This document shows, piece after piece, positions 41,462 to 54,000 of a DNA stretch of 64,000 bases. How positions within the stretch are numbered: position 1 is the first letter of the stretch; every line of letters begins with the position of its first letter. Position numbers and translations under genes: made by a program. The DNA is from Chionoecetes opilio (lineage: Eukaryota; Arthropoda; Malacostraca; Decapoda; Majidae): assembly GCA_016584305.1 (NCBI GenBank), contig JACEEZ010025386.1:201001-265000 (forward strand). Direction: 5' to 3'. The notes beneath the pieces are model-generated. The model saw nothing but the letters and a program-made list of their open reading frames with translations, was not told the DNA's origin and made no database searches.

Positions 41462-42052
41462 GGTAGAAGCAAGGGAAACAGACAGTGTGAGGTCAGGTGG
41501 ATGAATGCCAAGTAGTACCTAGTGTTAACACCAACAAGTAAGTAAGTGGTAGTACACACACACGCACACACACACACTCGCACTAACACACTAGGCTGGA
41601 CTGGCGGTGTGTGGGGCTTATCAGCCACCACACACACACACACAAAGTTACTCTAACGTGCTAACTGACCAACATGATCAACATTATGTGCTATTAGGGA
41701 CAGACTCCATTCCGGGGGCGACGGGGGGGGCCTGGGGGTGCATATCAAGGGTCAGGGGAAGGCTAGTCAACACAACAGATATTAATAACAAGTTAGACAG
41801 GTCACAGGTCGGCACACGCGTCCGTACCGCCTTGAGCTTGTTGGCAAGGGTCTTGATCTGTTCCTTGTAGGTCTCCTCGCGCTGGTTGGCCTGTGGGTGG
41901 AGGGGGGGTTAGGGCGCGCACACACACGCACACACGCCCTCTGTCTCCTCGTGCCCCTATGTCATCGCTACACTGCTTCTTTCTTCTGGGCATGTTCCAG
42001 TTTTTTTCTCTCGTTGTTGTTGTTGTTGATAGCAGTGAGGTGGGCTGGCCAT

Positions 42053-42083
<31 letters not shown>

Positions 42084-43156
42084 ACCACGAATGCCTCTTA
42101 AAACTGATACCTTCCATACATACATACATAAAATGCCTCCAAAAACACACACACACACACACAAGGGAGCAAAGGCGACACTCCCTATGGTTCTTGCTGA
42201 TACACGGGGGATAAATAAGGTAGGGGCAATACATGTGATGGAATTAAGATTGCTGAAATAAAAAGAATTAGTTTGATTTTCACACCCACACACCCACACT
42301 GGCGTAGCTAGGAATCTATCAATGGGGGGCATCTGGGGCAGCCTAAGTAAAGTGTTGTTTGGCCAAAAATCCTTCTCCTTCTCCTCCTCCCAGCTGCCTG
42401 CAGACACACCCTGCCTGATCACTGGCGCGCCCTCGACTGTCGCTCGTACCGGATTACTCAAGGAACTCAACTCTGCTCAACTCTGCTTCGAAACACTAAA
42501 CCTTTCCCTTATTTCCTTCCCACGCCCTGACCTGTTGACCTTTGACCAATAATTCTTGACCTGTAACGTTATCTAAGTCTTAAATGCTAGTAAATCTGAG
42601 TTGGTATAGTTTTGTAATATTCTTTTAAAGCTGATATTGATAGGGTCGTTAACGCTTCGAACTCGTTAACAATGTCGCAAAGGATTATGGGTAGGATGCT
42701 TTTTTTTTGCTACGTAGTTTGTGGGTTGTTAAAGGACTTGATTGCTTTGTTAGCAGTGAAGTAGGTATCTATCAAGGGGATGGGGGCACTAGGCAAGGGG
42801 GGCTCAGGGGCCACTCTGATATAGCTACCACATAGAAGGGTATATTCCAAGATCAGATTTGTGGTGGGTACTAGACCATTGTACAGAATACGGCAGCCAT
42901 GGCCAGTGGGGGGTACCGGATACTCATGGGGGGGGGCACGTGCCTTCCCATAGCTACGCCACTTAACACACATCTTATCTCTCTCGCCTTTCTCACAGCT
43001 ACCGTTCACACACACACACACATACACACCATATATGACTCTCCTCTCTCAGCGATTAGTCACTCGTATCTTTCCCATTTCCTCAAGCCCACACACACAC
43101 ACACCATATGATCTCTCCCTCTCCCCCTCTCTGTCAGCTATCATTCACACACACAC

Positions 43157-43193
<37 letters not shown>

Positions 43194-45608
43194 TCAGCTA
43201 TCATTCACACACACACCATTCTCTCTCTCTCTTTGTCAGCTATCATTCACACACACACCATATCTCTCTCTCTCTCTCTTTGTCAGCTATCATTCACACA
43301 CACACCATATCTCTCTCTCTCTCAGCTATCAGTCACTCATTACATATCCTTCAACCTTCCACACACACACACACACACACACACAAGGAGGGACATCTCA
43401 CCTTCTCCTCGGACACTTCCAGAGACTTCAGGTTGTTACCCACAACCCTCAGCTCCTCCTCAAGCTCCACGATCTTCCTGCAAAGTGAAGGAAGACATCA
43501 GAGCCTGCGGAGGGTAGTGAGACTCGACCTCTCACACACACTGACAGACAGACTTCATATTCCTCTCCCATGTCCATTACTTCTATTCTATCGACTATCG
43601 CAACTACATAACATCTCTCCCTTCCTTCTACCCCAGCGAATTGCAACCATACATAAATTAAACTTCTCACTTATCGACTTTGCCACACTAATAACACCTT
43701 CCCTTTCCTCACCCCGCTATTGCAACCATACATAAATTAAACTTCTACTATTATCGACTATTGCAACTAAATAACATCTCTCCCTTCCTTCTACCCACGC
43801 TAGTGCAACCATACATAAATTAAACTTATAGCCCTATGAACTACTCAATAAGATTTCTTACCTTACCAGTAAGTTGCAACCATAAATAGAAATTCGCAGT
43901 AGATGCGAACTGGAGAGAAAGAAGACCGTACGAGACAGTTATGCAATAGTAGCAAGAGTCGCCCGCAATTTACCGTCTTGTGACCGTAAGATGTGTATGC
44001 AGTGAAGAAAAGAATGACGTCCTATTGAAAGAGCAGCACTGTAAGATGCGCTAGTGAGGAGAAGAGAGAAGGAGAACGAAGAGAGAGAGGAGGGAGAGAG
44101 AGAGAAGACGCCAGAGTAAAGAGCAGCGAGTGAGATTCGAGCGATGAATGACGAGAATACATAATCACTTTAACGTAAAGTGCCTATCTACTACAAACGG
44201 AAGCACACACAGGAAGTAAGGAAGAATTTATCAGGGCAGGTGAGAATAGATGGTGTAACTGCAGATAAGAAAAAGTTAGAAATCTATAATGGTCTTTTTG
44301 GGAATGAGAAGATGGTGATGTTTACGGAGCAATAGAGTAGAGGTGGACGAGATGAGAGAAGAGTGGATTACGGGCAAGAAGAATGGGTACTGGAAGAGAG
44401 ATGTATTACGGGAAGGTAGATGAGGTAGGAGAAGAGAGAAAAACACGATCCTGCCCCCGTTACACCCCCCCAGTCCACAATCTTTTCACTGATAATCCAC
44501 AACATTACCTATCATCCCCTGTAACCATAGACTATAATGTGGCCTATTATCTATGTCATAACTTACACACACACTGGTGAACTATTTAATAGCTAGAATT
44601 GTTGCTAACTTATGGGCACATGAGTAAAGAGTTATTACTGGGTGGTGTTTATGGGCTTAATGTAGAAGATAGAGGTTTTTACTGGGCCAATAGAGTAAGA
44701 ATGGTGGTGTTTACTGGGCCAATAGAGTAAAAGATGGTGTTATTTACTGGGCCAATAGAGTAAGAATGGTGGTGTTTACTGGGCATGAGAAAGAGTAACG
44801 GAATGGTTATTTCTGGGCATGAGTTAGATGGTGTGTTAACTGGGCATTATAGAGAAGATGTGTATTGCTGGGCCTAATAGAGTAAGAATGGTGGTGTTTA
44901 CTGGGCCAATAGAGTAAAAGACGGTGTTATTTACTGGGCCAATATAGTAAGAATGGTGTGTATTTACTGGGCCAATATAGTAAGAATGGTGGGTATTTAC
45001 TGGGCCAATAGAGTCAGAATGGTGGGTATTTACTGGGCCAATATAGTAAGAATGGTGATGCTATTAACTAGGGCAAGGGAGCAAGGGATGCTGATGTAGT
45101 AGTGATTTGGGTGGTATAGATCCGAATGAAGTATTTATCAAGGTGGGTTAAAAGTTCAGAGGAGGTTTGTTTAAAGGGTTGTTGGTGTGATAATATTGTG
45201 TCATTGAGTTCAAGAGTTTAGTATGTATTGGTATGAAGTTATTCATATTTCTATTCATACTATACTATTGTTTTTGTTGTGGGGCATCTATTGATATGTT
45301 TTTTGTGTTTTCTGATTGGAGTTGGACAATAAGTAATTTTTTTGGGGTGTGGGACATAAATAAATAGGTTTTTTTGTGTGTGTGTGTGGTGAACTAACCT
45401 ATTTCCTAGTTGTTTTGTATCTGCTTCTACCACACACACACACATACACACACACACACACAGACAGCCTATCTTCCCTTTCATTAACCATACATATATC
45501 ACACACACACACATACATACACGCACTCAAAAAATAAAATAATAAAAACCATGCGAATCAAAATAAATAATAAACAAAATTCACACTTGCAGCATGCCAG
45601 GGTTGGGG

Positions 45609-45702
<94 letters not shown>

Positions 45703-47350
45703 ACTCACCCTTCAGCCGCCTCAGCCCTCTCTTCAGCTCTCTCCAAATCGTTCTCCAACATAACACATTTGCGAGCCAGCTGTGGTGGTGAGGGTGGTGG
45801 TGGGTGGTGGGTGGGACGGGCGGGCAGGCAGGAAGACAGGCAGGCAGACAGGCAGACAGATAGATTAACAGACAGAGTTTAAAACCATCAACATTACCAA
45901 CCAAAACAACAACCATCGCTAATACTGAACTACTGGTGGTACATGCATTGGTGGTGATGGTGGTGGTGGTGGTGGTGGTGTGTGACAGACCTCTTCCTCT
46001 TCCTCTTCCTTCCTCCTCCTCCTCTTTTACCTCAATTAGACCTCTTCCTTTGCCTCCTCCTCCTCCTTTACCTCCATTAGTTACGGCTTGTTTGGTGAGG
46101 AGGAGGAGGAGGAGGTGTAGGAGTAGGAGGTGTAGGAGGAGGAGGTGTAGGAGGAGGAGGAGGTGGTGTAAGGAGTAGGAGGAGGAGGTGTAGGAGGAGG
46201 AGGAGGTGTAGGAGGAGGAGGAGGAGGTGTAGGAGGAGGAGATCTGTCACTGGTGCATAGCTAGAAAAATAACTCACCCATACCACACACACACACACGC
46301 ACACACTCTGTCATGCAAGTAGTAGTAGTAATAGAGGAGTGAGAGAGACAGAGAGAGAGAGACAGAGAGGATGTAAGATAGTGAACCAATCTCTATCTCT
46401 CTCTCTCTTTCTCCCTCACTCCCAGTTCATGAGTCACAAAAACACGGATAAATTTCTATGATGAAAATAAATATAAGATGGGAAATTAATGTAGAGTTAC
46501 TGAAATAGTTCTTGTTTTTCTTCCACCACTCAGAAAAGAAATTATGAAAACAGGTACATTGATTTCTAGTTACTTTTTGTGTGAAATTTGAACCTATTTA
46601 CTTTTTGTGTGATGAAATTTGAACCTATTTAGTTTTTGTGTGAAATTTGAACCTATTTAGTTTTTGAGTGAAATTTGAACCTATTTAGTTTTTGAGTGTG
46701 TAATTTGAACCTATTTACTTTGTGTGAAATTTGAACTTATTTACTTTGTGTGAAATTTGAACCTATTTACTTTTTGAGTGTGTAATTTGAACCTATTTAC
46801 TTTTTGTGTGAAATTTGAACTTATTTACTTTGTGTGAAATTTGAACCTATTTACTTTTTGAGTGTGTAATTTGAACCTATTTACTTTTTGTGTGTGAAAT
46901 TTGAACCTATTTACTTTTTGAGTGTGTAATTTGAACCTATTTACTTTTTGAGTGTGAAATTTGAACCTATTTACTTTTTGAGTGTGAAATTTGAACCTAT
47001 TTACTTTGTGTGTGTGAAATTTCAACGTATTAATATTTTACACGAGTGGCATTTGAACTGTTTTCCTACACATCACAGAACAAAAAAAGCTTATAACAGA
47101 AAAAAAGGATCAAATAACTGAGTGGTGCAAAATATTCCGAACAAAACGAACACAACAAATGGCTGCTGTCACCACAAGCGTCGTTCAGAAGTGTCCTGCG
47201 AAATAAGGAAAAAGCTGAAACACAACTGAAATCACACCACACGAAAGAAAAGACGTGAAACTAAAAGGGAAAACAGACAGAATTAGTGCCATCGAGTGCT
47301 TAGCTATCTAGGGAAGCACTAAAGTTGGGCCACGGAAAAACTTAGCTGGG

Positions 47351-47383
<33 letters not shown>

Positions 47384-47709
47384 CTAAGCAATATATTTTT
47401 TTTCTCGTTCCATACATCAAAAAATTATTCAAAAAATGACTCAAAAAATGACTCGAAAAATCTGACTAATTTTTTTTTTTTTTCCTTGAGTAATAATTTT
47501 ATATATTCAGAAATAACTCGAAAATATGATTGAATTAAACTGCATCTTTTTGTTTTGAGTCATATAATAAAAATGTATATATAAATTCTGCTTGTATTTA
47601 ATTTATTTTCTCTTACTAAGCGTTTCATTGACCAACTGTGCTTGTAGAGAAAGTGTACGTGCGTGCGTGTGTGTGTGTGTGTAGAGAGAGATAGCCACAC
47701 CAGCAAGAC

Positions 47710-47806
<97 letters not shown>

Positions 47807-48460
47807 TTATCAAATAGGTGATAAGGATAACGATTAGCGGTAGTGGTGGTGCTGGTGCTATCTCTAACAACACACACACACACACGCACACACACACATA
47901 CAAAGTCTACACTGCTGCAAACAAACACACACAAAATAAAAATAAAAACAACAAAATAAAAAAAAATAAAAATCCCAAGTCCATTTAGAGCGAGAGATTA
48001 GAGAGAGTGAGAGTGAGAAAGTGAGAGAGAGATATATTGCATCAGTTCTTATATCATCTCTTGACCACAAATCCGAAAAAATGATTGGCCAAAAAAGTGA
48101 GAAAAAATACTACCTCTTATTTTTTTTACTTTCTCTCTTTCTCACTCGCTCACTCTCTCTCTTTTTCTTCGCTGACTTACGATTCGCCGCTCTCGGCACG
48201 CTCCTCTGCTCTCTCGAGGTCAGCCTCAACCATGGCCAGCTTACGGGCGACCTGTTAAAGCGCTTAGGCAGGTCAAGAGTCAAAGGGAGAGGTAGGCGGG
48301 GTGTTAAAAGAGAGACCAAAGAGATAAGACCGAAAGAGTATAGTACAAAGAAAGAAAAGGCGAGACAAAGATATAATACTAAAAGAAAGAAGAGAATGAA
48401 GAAGAAGAGAAATTTAAGCAGACAGTATAGGAAAGTAGAGCAAAATGGGAGATATTAAGG

Positions 48461-48525
<65 letters not shown>

Positions 48526-48565
48526 TACACCAGACAAATTAGTTTATTAAAATATGGAGTAGATA

Positions 48566-48611
<46 letters not shown>

Positions 48612-48800
48612 GATGCAGAGAGGAGAGATAACGAGAGAGAGAGAGAGAGAGAGAGAAAAGAGAGAGAGAGAGAGAGAAGAGAAGAGAGAGAGAGAGAGAG
48701 AGAGAGAAGAGAGAGAGAAGGAGAGAGAGAGAGAGAGGAGGAAACACTTAGTACAACCAGACAAATTAGTTTATTAAAATTATGGGAGTAGATAACAAGT

Positions 48801-48885
<85 letters not shown>

Positions 48886-50780
48886 CAACACACATCTACA
48901 AGACAAGTACAACAACTAGTCACACAGGTCAGGTCAGGTCAGGCAGATGAGGCAGAATTAGTAGGTACATATATTCTCGTCCTGTAAGAGGTAAGATTCC
49001 ATGAGTTAGTGACAGGTTTGGGGGGGCGGCGGGGGGCAAAAGGGGGGTTTCTGGTGTCACTTAAGTGGTGTTAAAGAGTGCTAAAGGGTTACGACTCTTT
49101 AACACACCTGGACACCCTTATATTACCCCTAAATTGACCCTTAAGAACTTGTGCAATAAGAGTGACTATTCGGGTATTCAGAAAGGATGATGCTAGTTTC
49201 TTTTAAGTATGTGGTAGGGGCTAATATGGTTTCTAAGTCCCCTATGTATAAGGCTTAGTACTGAAAATAAGGCTTTGGTATATATGTCAACTTGAAACAG
49301 GTGTGATTAAAACTTGAAACTTAATGAAACTAGTATTAGAGGTACTTTAGAGACTTGAAACTTAATGAAACGTGCTTAAAAAGGGACTGAGCATCATGTA
49401 ATCCTCTGAAATATCCCTAAAGTCACTGAATTTTAACAAGTTACTGATAGTTGTGAATCAGGGAATTTTTTTTTTAATGAGTCTACCCCAGAATTGTGTC
49501 ATCCAAGACCTGAAATATCCCTGAAGTCCCTGAATTTTGAGGAAGTTACTGGTAGTTTGTGAATTAGGGAAGGGTCTTTTGAGTGAGTCCCCCCCAGAAG
49601 TGCATCATCCAAGACCTGAAATATCCCTGAAGTCCCTGAATTTGAGGAAGTTACTGGTAGTTTGTGAATTAGGGAAGGGTCTTTTGAGTGAGTCCCCCCC
49701 AGAAGTGCATCATCCAAGACCTGAAATATCCCTGAAGTCCCTGAATTTTAAAGTTACTCATATTTGTTAACTAGGGAAGAGTCTTTTGATTGAGTCCCCC
49801 CCGAGTCCCCCTCCCACCGCCGGGACAACACAGGGGCAGGGCAGGGCATGGTGGGGGCTGCAGGGAGGGGGCTGAGGGCATGCAAGCCACAACCATCACC
49901 TCGTCGTATTTTCTATCAGCCTCCTCAGCCAGGAATCGGGCCTCCTTCAGTTGGTTCTCGAGGGCATCCATACGTTCCTCATCGGACAGGGAGCGGTTCT
50001 CCAAGACCTTACGCATACTGAAGGAGGAATAGGAGATAGTGAGAGGCATTCATGACACCTAAAGAACCGAGACTCCTGCTGCTACTGCGTCAGGTCTCCG
50101 TCAGTTCTCCGTCAGTTTGTTGTACCTGTAAAGAACCTAATTTAACACCACGTTCGTACCATCGGTATTACGTGGTGGTACGAAAGGGTACGTCGTTTTT
50201 AAAGGGATAGGTTATAAAGGGCGTACCTCTTCGTATTTCTTATCAGCCTCCTCTGCGATGTGCTTAGCCTGTGCGAGCTGAGTCTCCAGGATGCCCACAC
50301 GATCGTCCTCCATATTGGCACGGTTTTCCAGGCATTTCCGGGCACTAGGGTCACATCGCGGGTCACAGGGCGGGTCACACAGGGTCACAGGGGCACACAC
50401 GTACGCACACACACCACCAGGAAGACAGGTCACATCTCTTTGTTAGTTTTGCAGACATATGAGTACTTACACACGTACATACATACATACGGTGTTATAC
50501 ATATACATACATACATCATACATACTTAAGTGTTGTAAGCCTCGAAGCACACACACACACACACACACCGTTCACCTGACCACAATTCCTCCTCCTCAAG
50601 TCATTCTCTTAACTCTCCATGATGACTCTCTCTCTCTCTCTCATCCTGCAACTATATTTAGATGTGAATCGTCATTGGTTTGCTCCTCTCTCTCTCTCTC
50701 TCTCTCTCTCACGCACACAACACTGACGAAAGATATGAGGAAGGGAGTTAAGAAAATATACTTTGTGTTGGTTGTAGAGA

Positions 50781-50826
<46 letters not shown>

Positions 50827-50844
50827 GAGAGAGAATACTTGAGA

Positions 50845-50895
<51 letters not shown>

Positions 50896-51060
50896 TCAAC
50901 AAGAAGAGAGAGGAGGAACTACAGAGAGAGAGAGAGAGAGAGAGAAATCAACACTACATAGAGAGAGGAGTCGACACTACAGACAGAGAGAGAGAGAGAG
51001 ACTACAGACAGAGAGAGAGAGAAAGAAAGATATATTGAGAGAGAGCGAGAGAGAGACACT

Positions 51061-51093
<33 letters not shown>

Positions 51094-54000
51094 GAGAGAG
51101 AGAGAGAGAGCCGAGACTACAGCCAGTCATTCACCCAACTGTACCAACAAACTCTCACCACAACACACACACACACAATCATCATCATCACTATACATCA
51201 CACAAAACAAGACATCAAAACACACAAAGGGAGATACAAGAACACCAGGACCTACAATAACCTTACTCTAAAGAAAATAATCAAATAAAAAATAATACCC
51301 CCGTCACACTAGAGGCCGAATGAGCTGGAATGTCGTCGAAATGAACATTCTTGGTACATATATACAGTACCTGGATATTCGAAGGGCATTCTAAACATTC
51401 TGACGGCATTCCCAAATATTCGGGCCTATTCTTGTGGCCGGCCCGAATATTTTGCTCATGCTCTAAACTTTCAAGGTGCATTTGAAGTGATTGCTTGATT
51501 CCTGCTGATTCCGAATAAGTGTGACGGTGGTATAAAGGCTCGTATGTCCCTCAAAGCTTATAACTAATCTGTCTGAATTTTTGTTTATATGGGAACACAA
51601 ATATAAAAAGGACACTATATGAAGATTATAAAAGAGTAATGTAGACTATATAAAGAGAAAAGACTATATAAAGTGTTAAGTAGACTATATAAGGAGTTAA
51701 GTAGACTATATAAAGTGTTAAGTAAGTAATATAGAGTTAAGTAGACTATATAGTGTTAAGTAGACTATATATAGAGTTAAGTAGACTATATAAAGTGTTA
51801 AGTAGACTATATAAAGTGTTAAGTAGACTATATAAAGTTAAGTAGACTATATAAAGTGTTAAGTAGACTATATAAAGTTAAGTAGACTATATAGTGTTAA
51901 GTAGACTATATAAAGAGTTAAGTAGACTATATAAAGAGTTAAGTAGACTATATAAAGTGTTACGTAGACTATATAAAGTGTTAAGTAGACTATATAAAGA
52001 GTTAAGTAAGTAATATAGTTAAGTAGACTATATAGTGTTAAGTAGACTATATAAAGAGTTAAGTAGACTATATAGTGTTAAGTAGACTATATAAAGAGTT
52101 AAGTAGAATATATAAAGAGTTAAGTAGACTATATAAAGAGTTAAGTAGACTATATAAAGTGTTAAGTAGCCTATATAAAGAGTTAAGTAGACTATATAAA
52201 GAGTTAAGTAAGTAATATAAAGTGTAAAGTAAAGCCTATATAAAGAGTTCCCGGTAAGAGTCAGGGTTACCAGGCCATAATTAATATCTCAGGTGTGTAG
52301 GAGTCCCTGGTTAGCTGTGTCTGCCTCTATCTTTGTTATCTTATCTCCTATCGGGTGCAGGGCTGTTATCAGGGTGTTATCGCGCGTTATACACTTCCAC
52401 AACGCACTAATGTGAATAACAACAAGGGGAAATGAATAACTGAAGCAATGGGGATGACAAAATGACAAACTAATTTCCAGACGAGAATTTTTAAGGTGAA
52501 TTTAAGAAGGAGTGATTAAAAATATTACTGAAAACTAACCCAGAGACGAGAATTTTTATGATGAAGTTTAGAAGCAGGGAGTGATTAAAAATTATTACTA
52601 AAAACTAACCCAGAGTCGAGAATTTGTAAGGTGAATTTTAGAAGCAAAGAGTGATTCAAATTATTACTAAAAACTAACCATGAGTCGAGAATTTGTAAGG
52701 TGAATTTTAGAAGCAAAGAGTGATTCAAATTATTACTAAAAACTAACCATGAGTCGAGAATTTTAAAGGTGAATTTTAGAAGCAAAGAGTGATTCAAATT
52801 ATTACTAAAAACTAACCATGAGTCGATAATTTTTAAGGTGAATTTTAGAAGCAAGGAGTGATAAAAATATTACTGAAAACTAACCATGAGTCGAGAATTT
52901 GTAAGGTGAATTTTAGAAGCAGAGTGATTACAAATATTACTGAAAACTAATCTTGAGACGAGAATTTTTAAGGTGAATTTTAGAAGCAGAGTGATTACAA
53001 ATATTACTGAAAACTAATCTTGAGACGAGAATTTTTAAGGTGAATTTTAGAAGCAGAGTGATTACAAATATTACTGAAAACTAATCTTGAGACGAGAATT
53101 TTTATGAAGAATTTTAGAAGCAAAGAGTGATTCAAATTATTACTAAAAACTAACCATGAGTCGAGAATTTGTAAGGTGAATTTTAGAAGCAAGGAGTGAT
53201 TAAAAAAAATACTAAAAACTAACCATGAGTCGAGAATTTTTAAGGTGAATTTTAGAAGCAAGGAGTGATTACAAAAAATACTAAAAACTAACTATGAGTC
53301 GATAATTTTTAAGGTGAATTTGAAAGATCAATAAAATATGGGAACACGAGTGATAGGGACTCATAATAAAATCTAACAGTAGCCTACATAATTATCAGTA
53401 ATACTAATACGGTATGAGGCGTCGTGGCTATGAGATCTAAGGGTAGTACTGTGTGTAGTAGTATTAAGTAGTAGATTATAGTGTAGTAAGATGTAATGGT
53501 TGTCGTAGTGGTTGGGGATTACTGTAGGAGTTGATATGTAAGGGCGGGAGTGTGTGTGTGCTTGGCAGGGGGAGTGAGTAGGGAGTGAGAAGGGAGTGAG
53601 GACCTGTTTGTAGCTGTAGGAGTAGTGTTAGTGACTGTAGGAGCCTGGTTGTGACTGTAGGAGTAGTGTTAGTGACTGTAGGAGCCTGGTTGTGACTGTA
53701 GGAGCCTGGTTGTGACTGTAGGAGTAGTGTTAGTGACTGTAGGAGCCTGGTTGTGACTGTAGGAGCCTGGTTGTGACTGTAGGAGTAGTGTTAGTGACTG
53801 TAGGAGCCTGGTTGTGACTGTAGGAGTAGTGTTAGTGACTGTAGGAGCCTGGTTGTGACTGTAGGAGTAGTGTTAGTGACTTCTGTAGGAGGGAACATGT
53901 CAGGACGTGTGTGTGTGTCCTTGGCCGGGGAAGTCAAGGGGGGAGTGATGACCTGGTCGTGGTTGTAGGAGTAGTGGTGAGGCGTGGTGAGGCGTGGTGA

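Noticed and set aside
46825..47025. A repetitive [10 protein letters not shown] peptide frame
   Set aside because: By-product of the 28-base minisatellite.
51600..53330. CRISPR-like regular repeats
   Set aside because: Units are directly tandem without unique spacers and the DNA is animal. These are minisatellites.
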